This document shows positions 15,942 through 25,261 of a DNA stretch of 64,000 bases, one piece after another; position 1 is the stretch's first letter; each line of letters begins with the position of its first letter. Location of the stretch: assembly GCA_900315015.1 (NCBI GenBank), contig OMXJ01000001.1:164773-228772 (forward strand). Direction: 5' to 3'. The translations under genes were made by a program, and so were the position numbers. A model generated the notes under the pieces. That model was not told the DNA's origin, made no database searches, and was given only the letters and a program-made list of their open reading frames with translations. The DNA comes from an uncultured Eubacteriales bacterium. Lineage in GTDB: Bacteria; Bacillota; Clostridia; Lachnospirales; Lachnospiraceae.

Positions 15942-18371
15942 ATGTTTTTAAGTTCGGTAAAAATGCAGATTACGTTATTGGCGATAATAATATATATAGC
16001 GCTAAATTACTTTATGGCAAGGCGAATGAAGACCGACTCGCATAAGGTGTATTCAGTGCTTTTAGTTGATGGAATCGTGTATATGATTTTTGACATTGTT
16101 ACAGTATATACGGTAAATCATCTAGAAGCGGTGTCGCCTGTATTTAACAGATTAGCGCATGACATCTATCTAGCAAGCATGACTTTGTTCCTTTACTTAG
16201 TTTATGTTTATTCACTTATAATGGTTAAAGGAACAAGTGCAAAAGTCTATAAAACAGCAAAAATGTGGGCGATATCGTGGATAATTATGGCGGTTCTGAT
16301 ATTTGTGCTTCCGCTAGATTATTTAGAAGGCGAGGTAACTAATTACTCAATGGGACCTGCCGCCTATATAGCCTATGTAGCAACAATTTTGTATTTTGTA
16401 ATGGCCTGCGTATTGGTATTTAAAAATTACAGAAAAATAAATATTCAAAGAAGAAGACTGCTATATCTAGCCTATGGAGTGCAGTTCCTTGTTCTTGCAA
16501 TAATGATGATTCAGCCGCAGTCTTTAATATCAAGCTGCGCAGTTACTTTCATAGTGATAGCATATTATCTCACCATAGAAAGTCCTGATATGCACCTTAT
16601 AGAGCAACTAGAGCTTGAAAAGCAGTCGGCAGAAAAGGCAAACCGCGCAAAATCAGATTTCCTTGCGAAGATGAGCCACGAAATCAGAACTCCTATAAAC
16701 GGAGTAATGGGAATGACAGAGCTTATTATCAGGGAAACTAAGGAAAAGGAGACTAAAAAACTTTCAAACGACATTTTAGTATCAGCAAATTCATTGCTTG
16801 AAATAATAAATGAAATCCTGGATTCCTCAAAAATCGAATCAGGAAAGATGCTTATAGACCCGGTAGAATATAGCATGAAATCCATCGTTACAGATGTTGA
16901 GAATATTACAAAGGTAAGGGCAAAGGAAAAGGGTCTTGAGGTAGAATTTAAGGTAGATGAAAAGATACCTGTGAAGCTTTGGGGAGATGATCTTAGAATA
17001 AAGGAAGTTCTCGCTAATCTGACAACCAATGCTGTAAAGTACACTCAGGAAGGAAGCGTGAAGGTCTTAGTCAGCTGCCATTCAATAAAAGATGGAAATG
17101 CAGAAATATACTTTGAAGTAAAGGATACCGGAATCGGAATAAAGCAGGAGGATATTCCTAGACTATATGCAGACTTTGAAAGAATAGAAGAAAAATCGAC
17201 AAGATATGTACAGGGTACAGGTCTTGGACTTAGCATAACTATCCAGCTATTAAAGCTTATGGATAGTGAACTTAAGGTTGAAAGCGAATATGGAAAGGGC
17301 TCGGTATTTTCCTTTATCTTAAAGCAGAAAATAATTGATGGCGCTCCGATGGGAGATTATAAGAAGCTAGAAGAAAAAGAAGTAGACCTTCCGGTAGTGA
17401 ATTATGAAGCGCCAAATGCAAGGCTTTTAGTAGTAGATGATAATGCTACCAACCTGAAGGTGTTCAGAGGCCTGCTTAAGCGCAGCAAAATACAGATTGA
17501 AACTGCAGAAAGCGCAGCAGAAGGTCTTAAGATACTTAAGGAAAACGATTTCGATATAATTTTCCTTGATCATATGATGCCGGAAATGGACGGAATAGCA
17601 ATGTTCCATAAAATGCTAGAAACAGACAGGGAACGTTTTGAGAAAATACCTGTAATCATGCTGACAGCTAATGCAATAGTAGGAGCAAGGGAAGAGTATC
17701 TATCAGAGGGCTTTACAGATTTCTTAACAAAGCCTATTCTTCCAGGAAGCCTTGATAAGATGCTGATAACCTACCTCCCAAAGGAGCTGATTGTGGAAAA
17801 ATCAGAGAAAAATGAGGAAGATACTGATAAGGGAAACAGTAAGGTAAAGAGCAGCGGTAAGGAATATAATAGCGGTGAAGATAAGATCGCCGTTGAGCTA
17901 AAGAGTAGCGATGGGATAAAGAGCAACGGCGTAGTAAAGAGCAGCGGCGAAGTAAAGAGCAGCGGTGAAATAAAGAGCGGGGAAAATGATATAAAGAGCG
18001 GTGCAGTATCTGTAAAATATATAAATAAGGAAACCGGAATTAACTTCTGCGGCGGAAGCGAAGAACTCTATATGGAAATACTAGAGGAATATTTAAAGGA
18101 GGCAAAGGAAAGAAAAGAAAAGCTGAATGAGTATTATGCCAATAAGAATTATTCAGATTATTTGATCCAGATACATGCCTTAAAATCAACCTCTCGTAAT
18201 GTAGGAGCAGAAAAGCTCTCAGATATGGCAAGAGAGCTAGAAGCAGCGGCAAAGGCCTTAACAGAAGAAGAAGCAGTAAGTGAAAATAAGGCATTCCTTG
18301 AAAATAACCATGAAAGCTGCATGAAGGCCTTTGAAATCGTATTAGAAGAGATAAAAAAAATGATATACTAA
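15942..18371 (+). CDS. Hybrid histidine kinase: 7TM sensor, HisKA, HATPase, receiver, Hpt
   Basis: An 809-residue phosphorelay protein. About seven N-terminal membrane helices (1-215) resemble the 7TM sensor region common in Lachnospiraceae kinases and GGDEF proteins. The HisKA His is near 246 (KMSHEIRTPINGVMG). HATPase motifs are NLTTNAVKYT, DTGIGI and GTGLGLSI. The receiver Asp is near 543 (FLDHMMPEMDG). A low-complexity linker rich in KSSGE/KSSGV units follows (about 630-685). The Hpt domain has its His near 745 (IHALKSTSRNVGAEKL). All relay steps up to Hpt are in one chain, so a separate response regulator is expected; none is adjacent. Ligand and output are unknown. Confidence 0.92.
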   Translation: MFLSSVKMQITLLAIIIYIALNYFMARRMKTDSHKVYSVLLVDGIVYMIFDIVTVYTVNHLEAVSPVFNRLAHDIYLASMTLFLYLVYVYSLIMVKGTSAKVYKTAKMWAISWIIMAVLIFVLPLDYLEGEVTNYSMGPAAYIAYVATILYFVMACVLVFKNYRKINIQRRRLLYLAYGVQFLVLAIMMIQPQSLISSCAVTFIVIAYYLTIESPDMHLIEQLELEKQSAEKANRAKSDFLAKMSHEIRTPINGVMGMTELIIRETKEKETKKLSNDILVSANSLLEIINEILDSSKIESGKMLIDPVEYSMKSIVTDVENITKVRAKEKGLEVEFKVDEKIPVKLWGDDLRIKEVLANLTTNAVKYTQEGSVKVLVSCHSIKDGNAEIYFEVKDTGIGIKQEDIPRLYADFERIEEKSTRYVQGTGLGLSITIQLLKLMDSELKVESEYGKGSVFSFILKQKIIDGAPMGDYKKLEEKEVDLPVVNYEAPNARLLVVDDNATNLKVFRGLLKRSKIQIETAESAAEGLKILKENDFDIIFLDHMMPEMDGIAMFHKMLETDRERFEKIPVIMLTANAIVGAREEYLSEGFTDFLTKPILPGSLDKMLITYLPKELIVEKSEKNEEDTDKGNSKVKSSGKEYNSGEDKIAVELKSSDGIKSNGVVKSSGEVKSSGEIKSGENDIKSGAVSVKYINKETGINFCGGSEELYMEILEEYLKEAKERKEKLNEYYANKNYSDYLIQIHALKSTSRNVGAEKLSDMARELEAAAKALTEEEAVSENKAFLENNHESCMKAFEIVLEEIKKMIY

Positions 18372-18480
18372 AAGGCTTGAAGGCTTATTAAAACTAGAAA
18401 GAGATGCTGCATGTAAATGCGGTGTCTTGGTATCTGAAAATAGAAAACAGTAAAGAAATGGAAGGAAGATGTGAGGATAT

Positions 18481-18930
18481 ATGAAAATAAAAGAAGTTAA
18501 ATTTCTAGCAGAAGTAAAAGAAATAGCTGTAGATTGTAGTGTGGAGCTCTATCAGGACGCATCAATAAGACTTAGCAGAAAAGCTGGTAAAATAGGTGTC
18601 TATGTTTCAAGCACTCCTTACAAGAAGAAGATGGAAGAGAAGGAAATAGAAGTCGATGGAGACTTTGAAGATGCTTTAAAGGAGCTTTTAGGACATGATT
18701 ACGATTTTGTAGAAGGAGAAGATGGTCCGGGCTCTTACGAGGGAGCAGAAAACGAGGATATGGGCGATGAAGAAATCTGGAGCCTTGCATTACTGGATAA
18801 GAACGAGGAAGCCCTTGTTCTAGCAGAAGTTAACGGTATAATGGATGAGGACTTTGAATTTGTAAGAAATGTCTTAAAGAAGGTGACAGAAGAAGCAAAA
18901 ATCCTCGATAAACTTGTAGAGCAGGAGTGA
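18481..18930 (+). CDS. Small acidic protein of unknown function
   Basis: A 149-residue, very acidic soluble protein that I do not recognise. The first 60 residues look like beta-strands (IKEVKFLAEVKEIAVDCSVE, GKIGVYVSS). The middle is an acidic loop (GEDGPGSYEGAENEDMGDEE), and the C-terminus is helical (DEDFEFVRNVLKKVTEEAKI). No membrane segment or signal peptide is seen. It follows the hybrid kinase by about 110 bp and ends just before a strong terminator, whose right half recurs at the far edge of the AT-rich island that follows. A role with the kinase is possible but unproven. Confidence 0.65.
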   Translation: MKIKEVKFLAEVKEIAVDCSVELYQDASIRLSRKAGKIGVYVSSTPYKKKMEEKEIEVDGDFEDALKELLGHDYDFVEGEDGPGSYEGAENEDMGDEEIWSLALLDKNEEALVLAEVNGIMDEDFEFVRNVLKKVTEEAKILDKLVEQE

Positions 18931-18948
18931 TTATCATAATTATTACGA

Positions 18949-18982
18949 GCAGAAACGTACTTAAGCGTTTCTGCTTTTTTTT
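18949..18982 (+). terminator. Intrinsic terminator at the left edge of the island
   Basis: GCAGAAACG (18949-18957) pairs with CGTTTCTGC (18966-18974), followed by eight T. It ends the 18481 gene and precedes the AT-rich kinase/chaperone region. Confidence 0.92.
18966..18980 (+). repeat. 15-bp direct repeat, left copy
   Basis: CGTTTCTGCTTTTTT, the right arm and T tract of the terminator. An identical 15-mer lies at 30308-30322, just after the last island gene. Confidence 0.6.
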
Positions 18983-19077
18983 ATGTCAAAATTAAAAAAA
19001 TCAAAATGTAAAGTTTGGGTAAAAACATAAGATTTAAAATGAATTATAATAAAAAAAAATAATGCAGGAGGGTGCAT

Positions 19078-19614
19078 ATGGAAGATAATAAAGAAAGTGA
19101 AGAGCTTGATATAACATCTGATGAAAAATTGATGGAAATACTGCTTAATACAAGAGAACAGGGACAGATGGTTGAGGCTTTGATAAAAAATCAGATTGAA
19201 GTAAAAGATGAAATGATTAGTAAGCTTCATAAAGAACTAGAATATTATAAGCAAGATTCAGCAGACCGATATGTTACAGAAGTGATGAAAAAAATAATTA
19301 AGATAAGAAATGATATGAATAAGTTGATTAGGTCAAAAGGTTATGAGAGCTTGTCAGTAGATGATTTAAAGAGAGAATATGTTTATATATTTGAGGATAT
19401 AACCGATGTACTTCAGCAACAAAATATAGATTCTTATCAGACTAAACCAGGAGAGCTTTTTGACGCGGTAATTCATAAAGCAAAGATAGAAGAAACTCAA
19501 GATAAAAGCAAAGACAAAAGAATCGCAAGAAGTATAGAGGAAGGATATAGAAAAGGTGAGAAAGTGCTATTACCTGAAAGGGTAATAGTCTTTAAATATG
19601 TAAAAAATAAGTAA
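19078..19614 (+). CDS. GrpE-like nucleotide exchange factor paralogue
   Basis: A 178-residue protein read as a divergent GrpE, the exchange factor of Hsp70. The C-terminus has the GrpE beta-domain signature (IARSIEEGYRKGEKVLLPER, then VIVFKY). Before it come a PGELFDAVIH segment where GrpE carries its F-D-P-x-x-H motif, and a long N-terminal helix (about 10-75) as in GrpE dimers. I chose ATG 19078 because AGGAGGG at 19066-19072 gives 5-nt spacing; the upstream in-frame GTG overlaps that site. A TATAAT at 19045-19050 may be the -10 box, with no good -35. No CIRCE element is present. It precedes the Hsp70 gene by 21 bp, as expected for a dedicated pair. Confidence 0.72.
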   Translation: MEDNKESEELDITSDEKLMEILLNTREQGQMVEALIKNQIEVKDEMISKLHKELEYYKQDSADRYVTEVMKKIIKIRNDMNKLIRSKGYESLSVDDLKREYVYIFEDITDVLQQQNIDSYQTKPGELFDAVIHKAKIEETQDKSKDKRIARSIEEGYRKGEKVLLPERVIVFKYVKNK

Positions 19615-19635
19615 TTAATATGAAGGAGAAAAATA

Positions 19636-21300
19636 ATGGGACACAAACATGTATTTGGAATTGATTTAGGAACAACTTACTCATGTATTAGCTATATTGA
19701 TGAATACGGAAAGCCAGTAGTATTGAAAAATAGTGATGGAGAGCACACAACCCCGTCTGTAGTCTACATGGAATCGAAAGAAAATATTATTGTAGGTAAT
19801 GAGGCGAAGAGATCTATAGAAGTTGAGTCTGAAAAGACAATACAGTTTATAAAAAGAAAAATGGGAAAAGAAAAGGATACCGTTGAAATAGGTGGAACTA
19901 TATACCATGCACCTGAAATATCAGCTATGATACTTAAGAAAGTAGTAAATGATGCCAATGATGATCTTAAGCAGCAAGGGATAATTAAAGATGGGGAGGA
20001 AATAAAAGATGTAGTTATAACCTGCCCGGCATATTTTGGACTGAAGGAAAGAGATGCAACTAAAACAGCAGGAGAACTTGCAGGACTTAACGTACTTAGT
20101 ATTATTAATGAGCCTACGGCTGCAGCAATAAGCTATGGTATTTCAGGCTCAGATAAGGAAGAGACGGTTCTTGTATATGATCTTGGTGGAGGAACTTTCG
20201 ATATAACAATAATGAACATAAAGGGGGCATCGGTTACTGTAGTTTGTACAGGCGGTGATGACCAACTTGGCGGTAAGGACTGGGATGAAAAGTTCATTGA
20301 ATATATAAACGGAAAATATTCAGAAGAATTTGGAGAAGATCTTTCTGAAGATCCAGAGATGATGGCTACACTATATCTAGATGCAGAAGTGTGGAAGAAA
20401 TCTCTTACTACTAGAGAAAAGGTAAATGTAACTGTTAACGGACCAGCCGGAAGAATGCGTATGGAAGTAACTCGTGATGAATACGAGAATATAACAAGAG
20501 AACTATTAATTCGAACCAAGAACTTGTTAGACGATGTGTTAACGGTAGCGGAGAAGAAGGGGTATTCAATAAATAAAATCGATAAGATATTACTAGTAGG
20601 TGGATCGTCAAGGATGCCTCAGGTTTCAGCAATGCTTCAAAAGGAATATAATTTAACTCCAGTTTTAGCTGATCCGGATGAGGCAGTAGCTAAAGGAGCG
20701 GCAATATTTGCAATTAATGAAAAAGCATTTAATGATTTTGTAATGAACGAAGCTAATAAGACAGGCAAAACTGTTGAGCAATTAAAGGATGAAAACGTAT
20801 TCACCGGAGAAATGGACAGAAAATTTTCTGTTTCAGAGGCAAGCTCCATTGGTGGTATTAAAATGAACATTACCAATGTTTTATCAAGAACCTACGGCAT
20901 TGAGGCGTATGATGTATATAATAAAAAACGTTATATTTCGAATATGCTTATGATAAATGATGAACTCCCAGCAAAAGTAACAGAAGAGTATGCTACAATA
21001 AAAAATGAACAAAAGGGAATAGTTATTAAAATCTATGAAAGCAGATCAACAGCTGAAAGAATAGATATAGAAGATAAAAGACCAATATTACAATCTGAGA
21101 TGCATTTCATAGATAAAGTACCAGAGGGAACAATAGTTGAAGTTACCATGAGTTTGGATAATTCAGGAATTTTACATTTAATTGCCATAGAACAGCTCTA
21201 TATGTCTAAGCTTGATGCCACATTTGACCTTGCTAATTCGTTAGGGGAATCAGAAAAACTAGCAGCTGTACAGAGAATGAATGAAGCAAAAATAGAATAA
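19636..21300 (+). CDS. Hsp70 (DnaK)-like chaperone with short C-terminus
   Basis: A 554-residue Hsp70 homologue, not the housekeeping DnaK. The ATPase domain is complete: GIDLGTTYSCISYI (about 9-22), INEPTAAAISYG (about 156-167), VYDLGGGTFDITI (about 179-191) and LLVGGSSRMPQV (about 319-330). The substrate-binding beta-domain is recognisable but diverged (LSRTYGIEAYDVYNK, then LMINDELPAKVTEEYATI). The usual hydrophobic linker (VLLLDVTP in DnaK) is not conserved, and after about residue 510 only some 45 residues remain, so most of the helical lid is missing. It likely acts on a specific client, perhaps the kinases encoded downstream. Next to a GrpE-like gene, with no canonical DnaJ in the cluster. 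Confidence 0.9.
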   Translation: MGHKHVFGIDLGTTYSCISYIDEYGKPVVLKNSDGEHTTPSVVYMESKENIIVGNEAKRSIEVESEKTIQFIKRKMGKEKDTVEIGGTIYHAPEISAMILKKVVNDANDDLKQQGIIKDGEEIKDVVITCPAYFGLKERDATKTAGELAGLNVLSIINEPTAAAISYGISGSDKEETVLVYDLGGGTFDITIMNIKGASVTVVCTGGDDQLGGKDWDEKFIEYINGKYSEEFGEDLSEDPEMMATLYLDAEVWKKSLTTREKVNVTVNGPAGRMRMEVTRDEYENITRELLIRTKNLLDDVLTVAEKKGYSINKIDKILLVGGSSRMPQVSAMLQKEYNLTPVLADPDEAVAKGAAIFAINEKAFNDFVMNEANKTGKTVEQLKDENVFTGEMDRKFSVSEASSIGGIKMNITNVLSRTYGIEAYDVYNKKRYISNMLMINDELPAKVTEEYATIKNEQKGIVIKIYESRSTAERIDIEDKRPILQSEMHFIDKVPEGTIVEVTMSLDNSGILHLIAIEQLYMSKLDATFDLANSLGESEKLAAVQRMNEAKIE

Positions 21301-21311
21301 AGGAGAAAAAA

Positions 21312-21755
21312 GTGTCTGCATTAAAAAGTATTATATGTTCAATTCTAGGTATAATTGTTTTTATTCCAATGAATATAATAGTTTTGCTACATGCAATCTT
21401 GGAAGGTATAATAGAAGTTATAGATAATACAAACAAAATAGGCAAATATTTATGCAGAATTTTTGCTGTATTAGTGTCTTTGTATCTGATTTTAGATTTC
21501 TCTAATACATCTAAATCTGTTAAAGGTATAATGATAGGTAATTCAATTGCTTCTATGACGGATATTCAGGAAAATATAGTAATTTGCGTAGTTGGACTAT
21601 TTCTTGCTTGGGGAGTTTTGGTTATAATTTTCCGAAAAATAATAGTAATAATTTCATTTGTTTTGGAATTAATAGAAGAAAAAATATTTGAAGTATTTTA
21701 TAAATTATACGAAACGGCTTTGATTAGCTGTAAAGTAAATAAAAATAGTACATAA
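21312..21755 (+). CDS. Small hypothetical membrane protein of the Hsp70/kinase cluster
   Basis: A 147-residue protein with three or four hydrophobic segments (about 6-28, 38-58, 75-95 and 98-112). I do not recognise the family. The start is GTG 21312, with AAGGAGA ending 5 nt upstream; no better start exists. It lies 11 bp after the Hsp70 gene and so is probably in the same transcript. Its size and position suggest a membrane partner of the chaperone or of the J-like membrane protein that follows. Sequence composition is very AT-rich, like the rest of the island. Confidence 0.6.
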   Translation: MSALKSIICSILGIIVFIPMNIIVLLHAILEGIIEVIDNTNKIGKYLCRIFAVLVSLYLILDFSNTSKSVKGIMIGNSIASMTDIQENIVICVVGLFLAWGVLVIIFRKIIVIISFVLELIEEKIFEVFYKLYETALISCKVNKNST

Positions 21756-21820
21756 ATTGTTACTATTAAGGTTAATAAAAAGAAAAAATGGAATAGAAGT
21801 GTCACGGCGAGGAATACAAT

Positions 21821-23569
21821 ATGTCTAATATCCAAAAATTAATTTTTACTAAATACCATTTAGATATAGATAAAGAAGAAAACATCTTTAAATTATATCG
21901 TATTGATAATCCGAACATTATAGATGAGGAACTGGAAATAAAAATAGAAGAGACGCGAAGAAGATGGAATCAAAGTAAAAATGGAGCGAATGAGAAAACT
22001 GCTGCAAGAGATAGTACTAGATTAGATAAAGCCGATAAGTATGAAAAGATTTTAAGAGATAAAAAATTGCGAAATGAGCTTTATAATTATTATAATCTGA
22101 ATAAAGAGAAAAAAGGAAATTCGCCTGGAGAGTTAGATTTAGCTAAAGAATTCTTTGGAGTGATTAATAAATCTAAAAATATTTCGAAGAAAGATGTTGA
22201 TTTTTACTTTGATTATTTTCCAAAAGAAAAACTTAACAAAAAGGTAATTGTAGAGTATTTAAAAAAAGAGTTTAATGTCAAAGGATTGGGAAAAGTAGAA
22301 GAGGAGGATGAAGAAGGTAAAGAACAAAAAAAATCTAGTAAAGATAGTGAAAATGGCGAGAGTATTGTTGTAAATTTGTTTCAAAAAGAAACAATTATGT
22401 TACTGAGAAAGTGTATCAATCATTTTGAGGATGCAAATAAAAGTGAAACTGTTGTATCTAAATTTCCTTCAATGAAGGAGGGAATAGATTCATTTCTTGA
22501 ATTAGATGAATATGATTCTTATGATGCTTTTAAGAGTAAGATTCAAGAAGAAGGTAAAGAAATATACTCAGTTAGACAAGAAAACGGCAGTGATTTTATT
22601 TCATTGGTTGATATGTTTAATAATTTGAATGAGTTGCTTGAAAAAAAGGATGTAAAAGATAATTTTGCAGAATTTGTACTTCAATTAAAGTACCCAGAAT
22701 TAACACCTTATATGTTTTTGATTACAAAGGTGACTAAAGAAGTCTTAAATAGTCTAATGCTTATAGCAAAGGAACATGAATATTTTTATGATTTAAATGA
22801 GTTTATTACATCTTATTATGAAATAAGCAGTGATAATTTTGGATTGACAAATGTTGGAATAGATTCTATTATAAATAAAGCAAATAAAAAGAATAATAAT
22901 TCTAAAGAATCTTCTAGAAAGAAACTGAAAAAACAAAAGTATAAAGATAAGGTTAAGTTATACCCGAATCTTAAAGTGTTGTTTGTATTTGCTTATTGGC
23001 CGGTTTTGTTATTTAGAAATATTTTTAAAGTGTTTAAATTCTTCATGCAATATTTAATTAAAATGAGCAATGTAATATTTATTTTAGTTTTTTATGTCAC
23101 TAATTTTGTTATAATGAAAAAAGAAAATTTGATTTATTCACTAAGTTATGTACTCAATAAGGAAAAATGGTATTCTTTTATTAATCAGAAAATGAATGAT
23201 TTTTTTGGAAATAAGACATATTATATATGGACCAATAGTGGTCTAGAATCATTTGTTTTATCAATCGCTGTAATATTATGTATGCTTGGAATAATAATTA
23301 TTCCGGCATATTTGTGTGCAAAATTTGTATTCAGCGTAAGTATAATTACCCGTAAAGATATAGATTGGGATGGCTTTGATAGAGGCTTTGATCTAATAAT
23401 TGGCATTGTTAAATGTTCGATTATTGGGGGAGATGAAAAAGCAATGAAGAAACTTCTTATAAAAAAAGCAATCTTAAATATAGTATTTGTGCTTATGGTC
23501 ATATTTTCTATAAAAATAGTTCCTGTTTTATTCAGGACTTTTAGTGAAAAAACAGGCTATTTTAGGTAA
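21821..23569 (+). CDS. J-like N-terminal domain protein with C-terminal membrane helices
   Basis: A 582-residue protein. The first 95 or so residues (KYHLDIDKEENIFKLYRI, KIEETRRRWNQSKNGANEK, DKADKYEKILRDKKLRNELY) look like a divergent J-like helical module of a kind seen beside Hsp70 homologues. It lacks the HPD motif of true J-proteins, so classical stimulation of the ATPase is not expected. A charged linker follows (about 155-185), then a helical middle domain. Three or four membrane segments lie at about 385-405, 415-435, 480-510 and 555-573. I infer a membrane-tethered adaptor for the Hsp70. The ribosome binding site is weak (GGCGAGG). Confidence 0.5.
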   Translation: MSNIQKLIFTKYHLDIDKEENIFKLYRIDNPNIIDEELEIKIEETRRRWNQSKNGANEKTAARDSTRLDKADKYEKILRDKKLRNELYNYYNLNKEKKGNSPGELDLAKEFFGVINKSKNISKKDVDFYFDYFPKEKLNKKVIVEYLKKEFNVKGLGKVEEEDEEGKEQKKSSKDSENGESIVVNLFQKETIMLLRKCINHFEDANKSETVVSKFPSMKEGIDSFLELDEYDSYDAFKSKIQEEGKEIYSVRQENGSDFISLVDMFNNLNELLEKKDVKDNFAEFVLQLKYPELTPYMFLITKVTKEVLNSLMLIAKEHEYFYDLNEFITSYYEISSDNFGLTNVGIDSIINKANKKNNNSKESSRKKLKKQKYKDKVKLYPNLKVLFVFAYWPVLLFRNIFKVFKFFMQYLIKMSNVIFILVFYVTNFVIMKKENLIYSLSYVLNKEKWYSFINQKMNDFFGNKTYYIWTNSGLESFVLSIAVILCMLGIIIIPAYLCAKFVFSVSIITRKDIDWDGFDRGFDLIIGIVKCSIIGGDEKAMKKLLIKKAILNIVFVLMVIFSIKIVPVLFRTFSEKTGYFR

Positions 23570-23602
23570 CAATAATAAAATAAGCAAAGGGAGCTGTAAA
23601 AC

Positions 23603-24712
23603 GTGAAAAGAGATAAGAAAATATCATGGATAAATGATGAAAAAAAGACAGTAAAAATAACAGCAAAAAAAAAGTCAAATGGGATTGACGATATCAAGGA
23701 AGTAGAAACGGATTTTTTGGATGAACAGGAAACTCAATATATAGAAGAAGAAATATCGCGATGTGAAAATATAAATGAACTCAAGGAAAAAATACTTCCG
23801 CTTCTCAGTACACAGCAAACTCGAGTTTCAAGAAAAATCAGCGGAATGCTAGATAAACTAGGATGTAGCCAAGAAGCTTTTGGAGAAATATGTGGTGTGA
23901 GTCGTCCTACAGTATCTAAATGGTGTAATGGATCAATTCCTAAGAACAGAGAACAATTTTTGAAAATTGGTATGGCAGCAGGATATAATATCGAAGAAAT
24001 GAATATATGGCTTCAAAGATATGGAAGATATCCAGGATTGTATTCAAAGACATTAGAAGATTGTGTTTGTATGTATGTTTTGTCTCAAGAGAATATTACT
24101 AATAAGATTGAAAAGTATAACAGTATCTTAAATAGTATAAAATTAAATATAATTCACGATAAGGAGGAAGAGGCAGAAAATATAAGCACATCTAAATTTG
24201 ATATTAAGCTGTCGAAGGTAAAAAGTGAGGAAGAACTAGAAAATTTCATAGAAAGAAATATTGCACTATTTTCAATAGCATTCAATAAGTTTTATTCTTA
24301 TGCGTTAGCAAACATTATGGCAAATTCAGCTGGCAGTGTCAATGAATTGTCTTACGGTCAGGGATGGTCATCGTCGTTAATAAAAGTTGTATCAGCTATA
24401 AGGCAGAAAAAGTGGTATCCTACGAGAAATAAAATAATATCACTTGGACTTCATTTAACAATGGATCATGAACAGATTGATGAAATGTTAAGCTTAGCTC
24501 ATATGGAACCACTTTGTGCAAAAAATTTATTTGAAAGCGCAATAATATTTATTCTAGAGGATGCTAGTTTGCATAATTTAATGGATAAAAATGGAGAAAA
24601 TTATGACCCAGACGACTTATGTAGATATGCAAAAAAAGTTTTAGGGAAATTAAATAATAATGAAATTGATTTATTTATTTCAGAAATATCGGAGATCAGC
24701 GATGAAAAATAG
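23603..24712 (+). CDS. HTH (XRE/Cro-like) protein of the Hsp70/kinase cluster
   Basis: A 369-residue soluble protein. A helix-turn-helix of the XRE type is clear at about 78-135 (KLGCSQEAFGEICGVSRPTV, SKWCNGSIPKNREQFLKIG). An acidic N-terminal segment precedes it and a helical C-terminal domain of about 150 residues follows (ISLGLHLTMDHEQIDEMLSL, then AHMEPLCAKNLFESAIIF), which resembles a second degenerate helical unit. It could be the cluster's regulator, or a kinase substrate that senses phosphorylation through the adjacent FHA protein. Its stop overlaps the FHA start by 11 bp, so the two are translationally coupled. Confidence 0.72.
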   Translation: MKRDKKISWINDEKKTVKITAKKKSNGIDDIKEVETDFLDEQETQYIEEEISRCENINELKEKILPLLSTQQTRVSRKISGMLDKLGCSQEAFGEICGVSRPTVSKWCNGSIPKNREQFLKIGMAAGYNIEEMNIWLQRYGRYPGLYSKTLEDCVCMYVLSQENITNKIEKYNSILNSIKLNIIHDKEEEAENISTSKFDIKLSKVKSEEELENFIERNIALFSIAFNKFYSYALANIMANSAGSVNELSYGQGWSSSLIKVVSAIRQKKWYPTRNKIISLGLHLTMDHEQIDEMLSLAHMEPLCAKNLFESAIIFILEDASLHNLMDKNGENYDPDDLCRYAKKVLGKLNNNEIDLFISEISEISDEK

Positions 24713-25253
24713 AGTAGAAAACAAATTAATAGTAATTGAAAAAGGAAAAATATTTACATATAATTTAGATGATAAGCTATCTTGGACAGTGGGAAGAGTA
24801 ACTACTGAAAATAATCCAGATATTAAGCTTAGTCTTTCTACGGTGAGCAGAAAGCATGGAGAGTTAACCAATATAGATGGGAATTGGTTCTATATGGATT
24901 TTAACGGAAAGAATGGTACAGTATATAATAATAAACAGATAAAGCCAGGAATACATGGGAAAATAAAACCGGTGATTCTCAAAAATGGTGATACATTGAT
25001 TTTTGGTGGAGGCAGTGAAGCTGTAATAAATAGCAAGACAGTCTGGGCTAAGTTTATAACATCATCTATTGAAGGCGCATGGAGAGTTAATGATACTGCA
25101 GGTTATTCACACATTACTTTTAATGATGGGAATGAAAAAATCAGAATGGATTCTCCTAAAAAAGGTACTGTATTAGAAAAAGAAAATGGAATTGCTATTT
25201 ATATGGGCGATTTCACTTATTTGCTGGGAAATATTGAAGTATCAGGAGAATAA
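24702..25253 (+). CDS. FHA domain protein (phosphothreonine reader)
   Basis: A 183-residue soluble protein with one forkhead-associated domain (about 10-110). Expected residues are present: Gly-Arg in WTVGRVTTEN, SRKHGEL after the beta3-beta4 loop, the KNGTVYNN turn, and the LKNGDTLIFGG strand. FHA domains bind phosphothreonine peptides, so this is the natural reader for the two kinases encoded next. The last 75 residues form a second small beta-rich domain without a known name. ATG 24702 is preferred, with GGAG 7 nt upstream inside the previous gene's end; the longer frame from 24660 would add 14 residues with no ribosome binding site. Confidence 0.85.
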   Translation: MKNRVENKLIVIEKGKIFTYNLDDKLSWTVGRVTTENNPDIKLSLSTVSRKHGELTNIDGNWFYMDFNGKNGTVYNNKQIKPGIHGKIKPVILKNGDTLIFGGGSEAVINSKTVWAKFITSSIEGAWRVNDTAGYSHITFNDGNEKIRMDSPKKGTVLEKENGIAIYMGDFTYLLGNIEVSGE

Positions 25254-25261
25254 GTACAGCC

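Noticed and set aside
18983..19077. CIRCE/HrcA operator before the GrpE-like and Hsp70 genes
   Set aside because: The TTAGCACTC-N9-GAGTGCTAA pattern is not present, so heat-shock control by HrcA is not supported.
24660..24701. Upstream start for the FHA protein
   Set aside because: It adds 14 residues encoded inside the HTH gene with no ribosome binding site, while ATG 24702 has GGAG at proper spacing.
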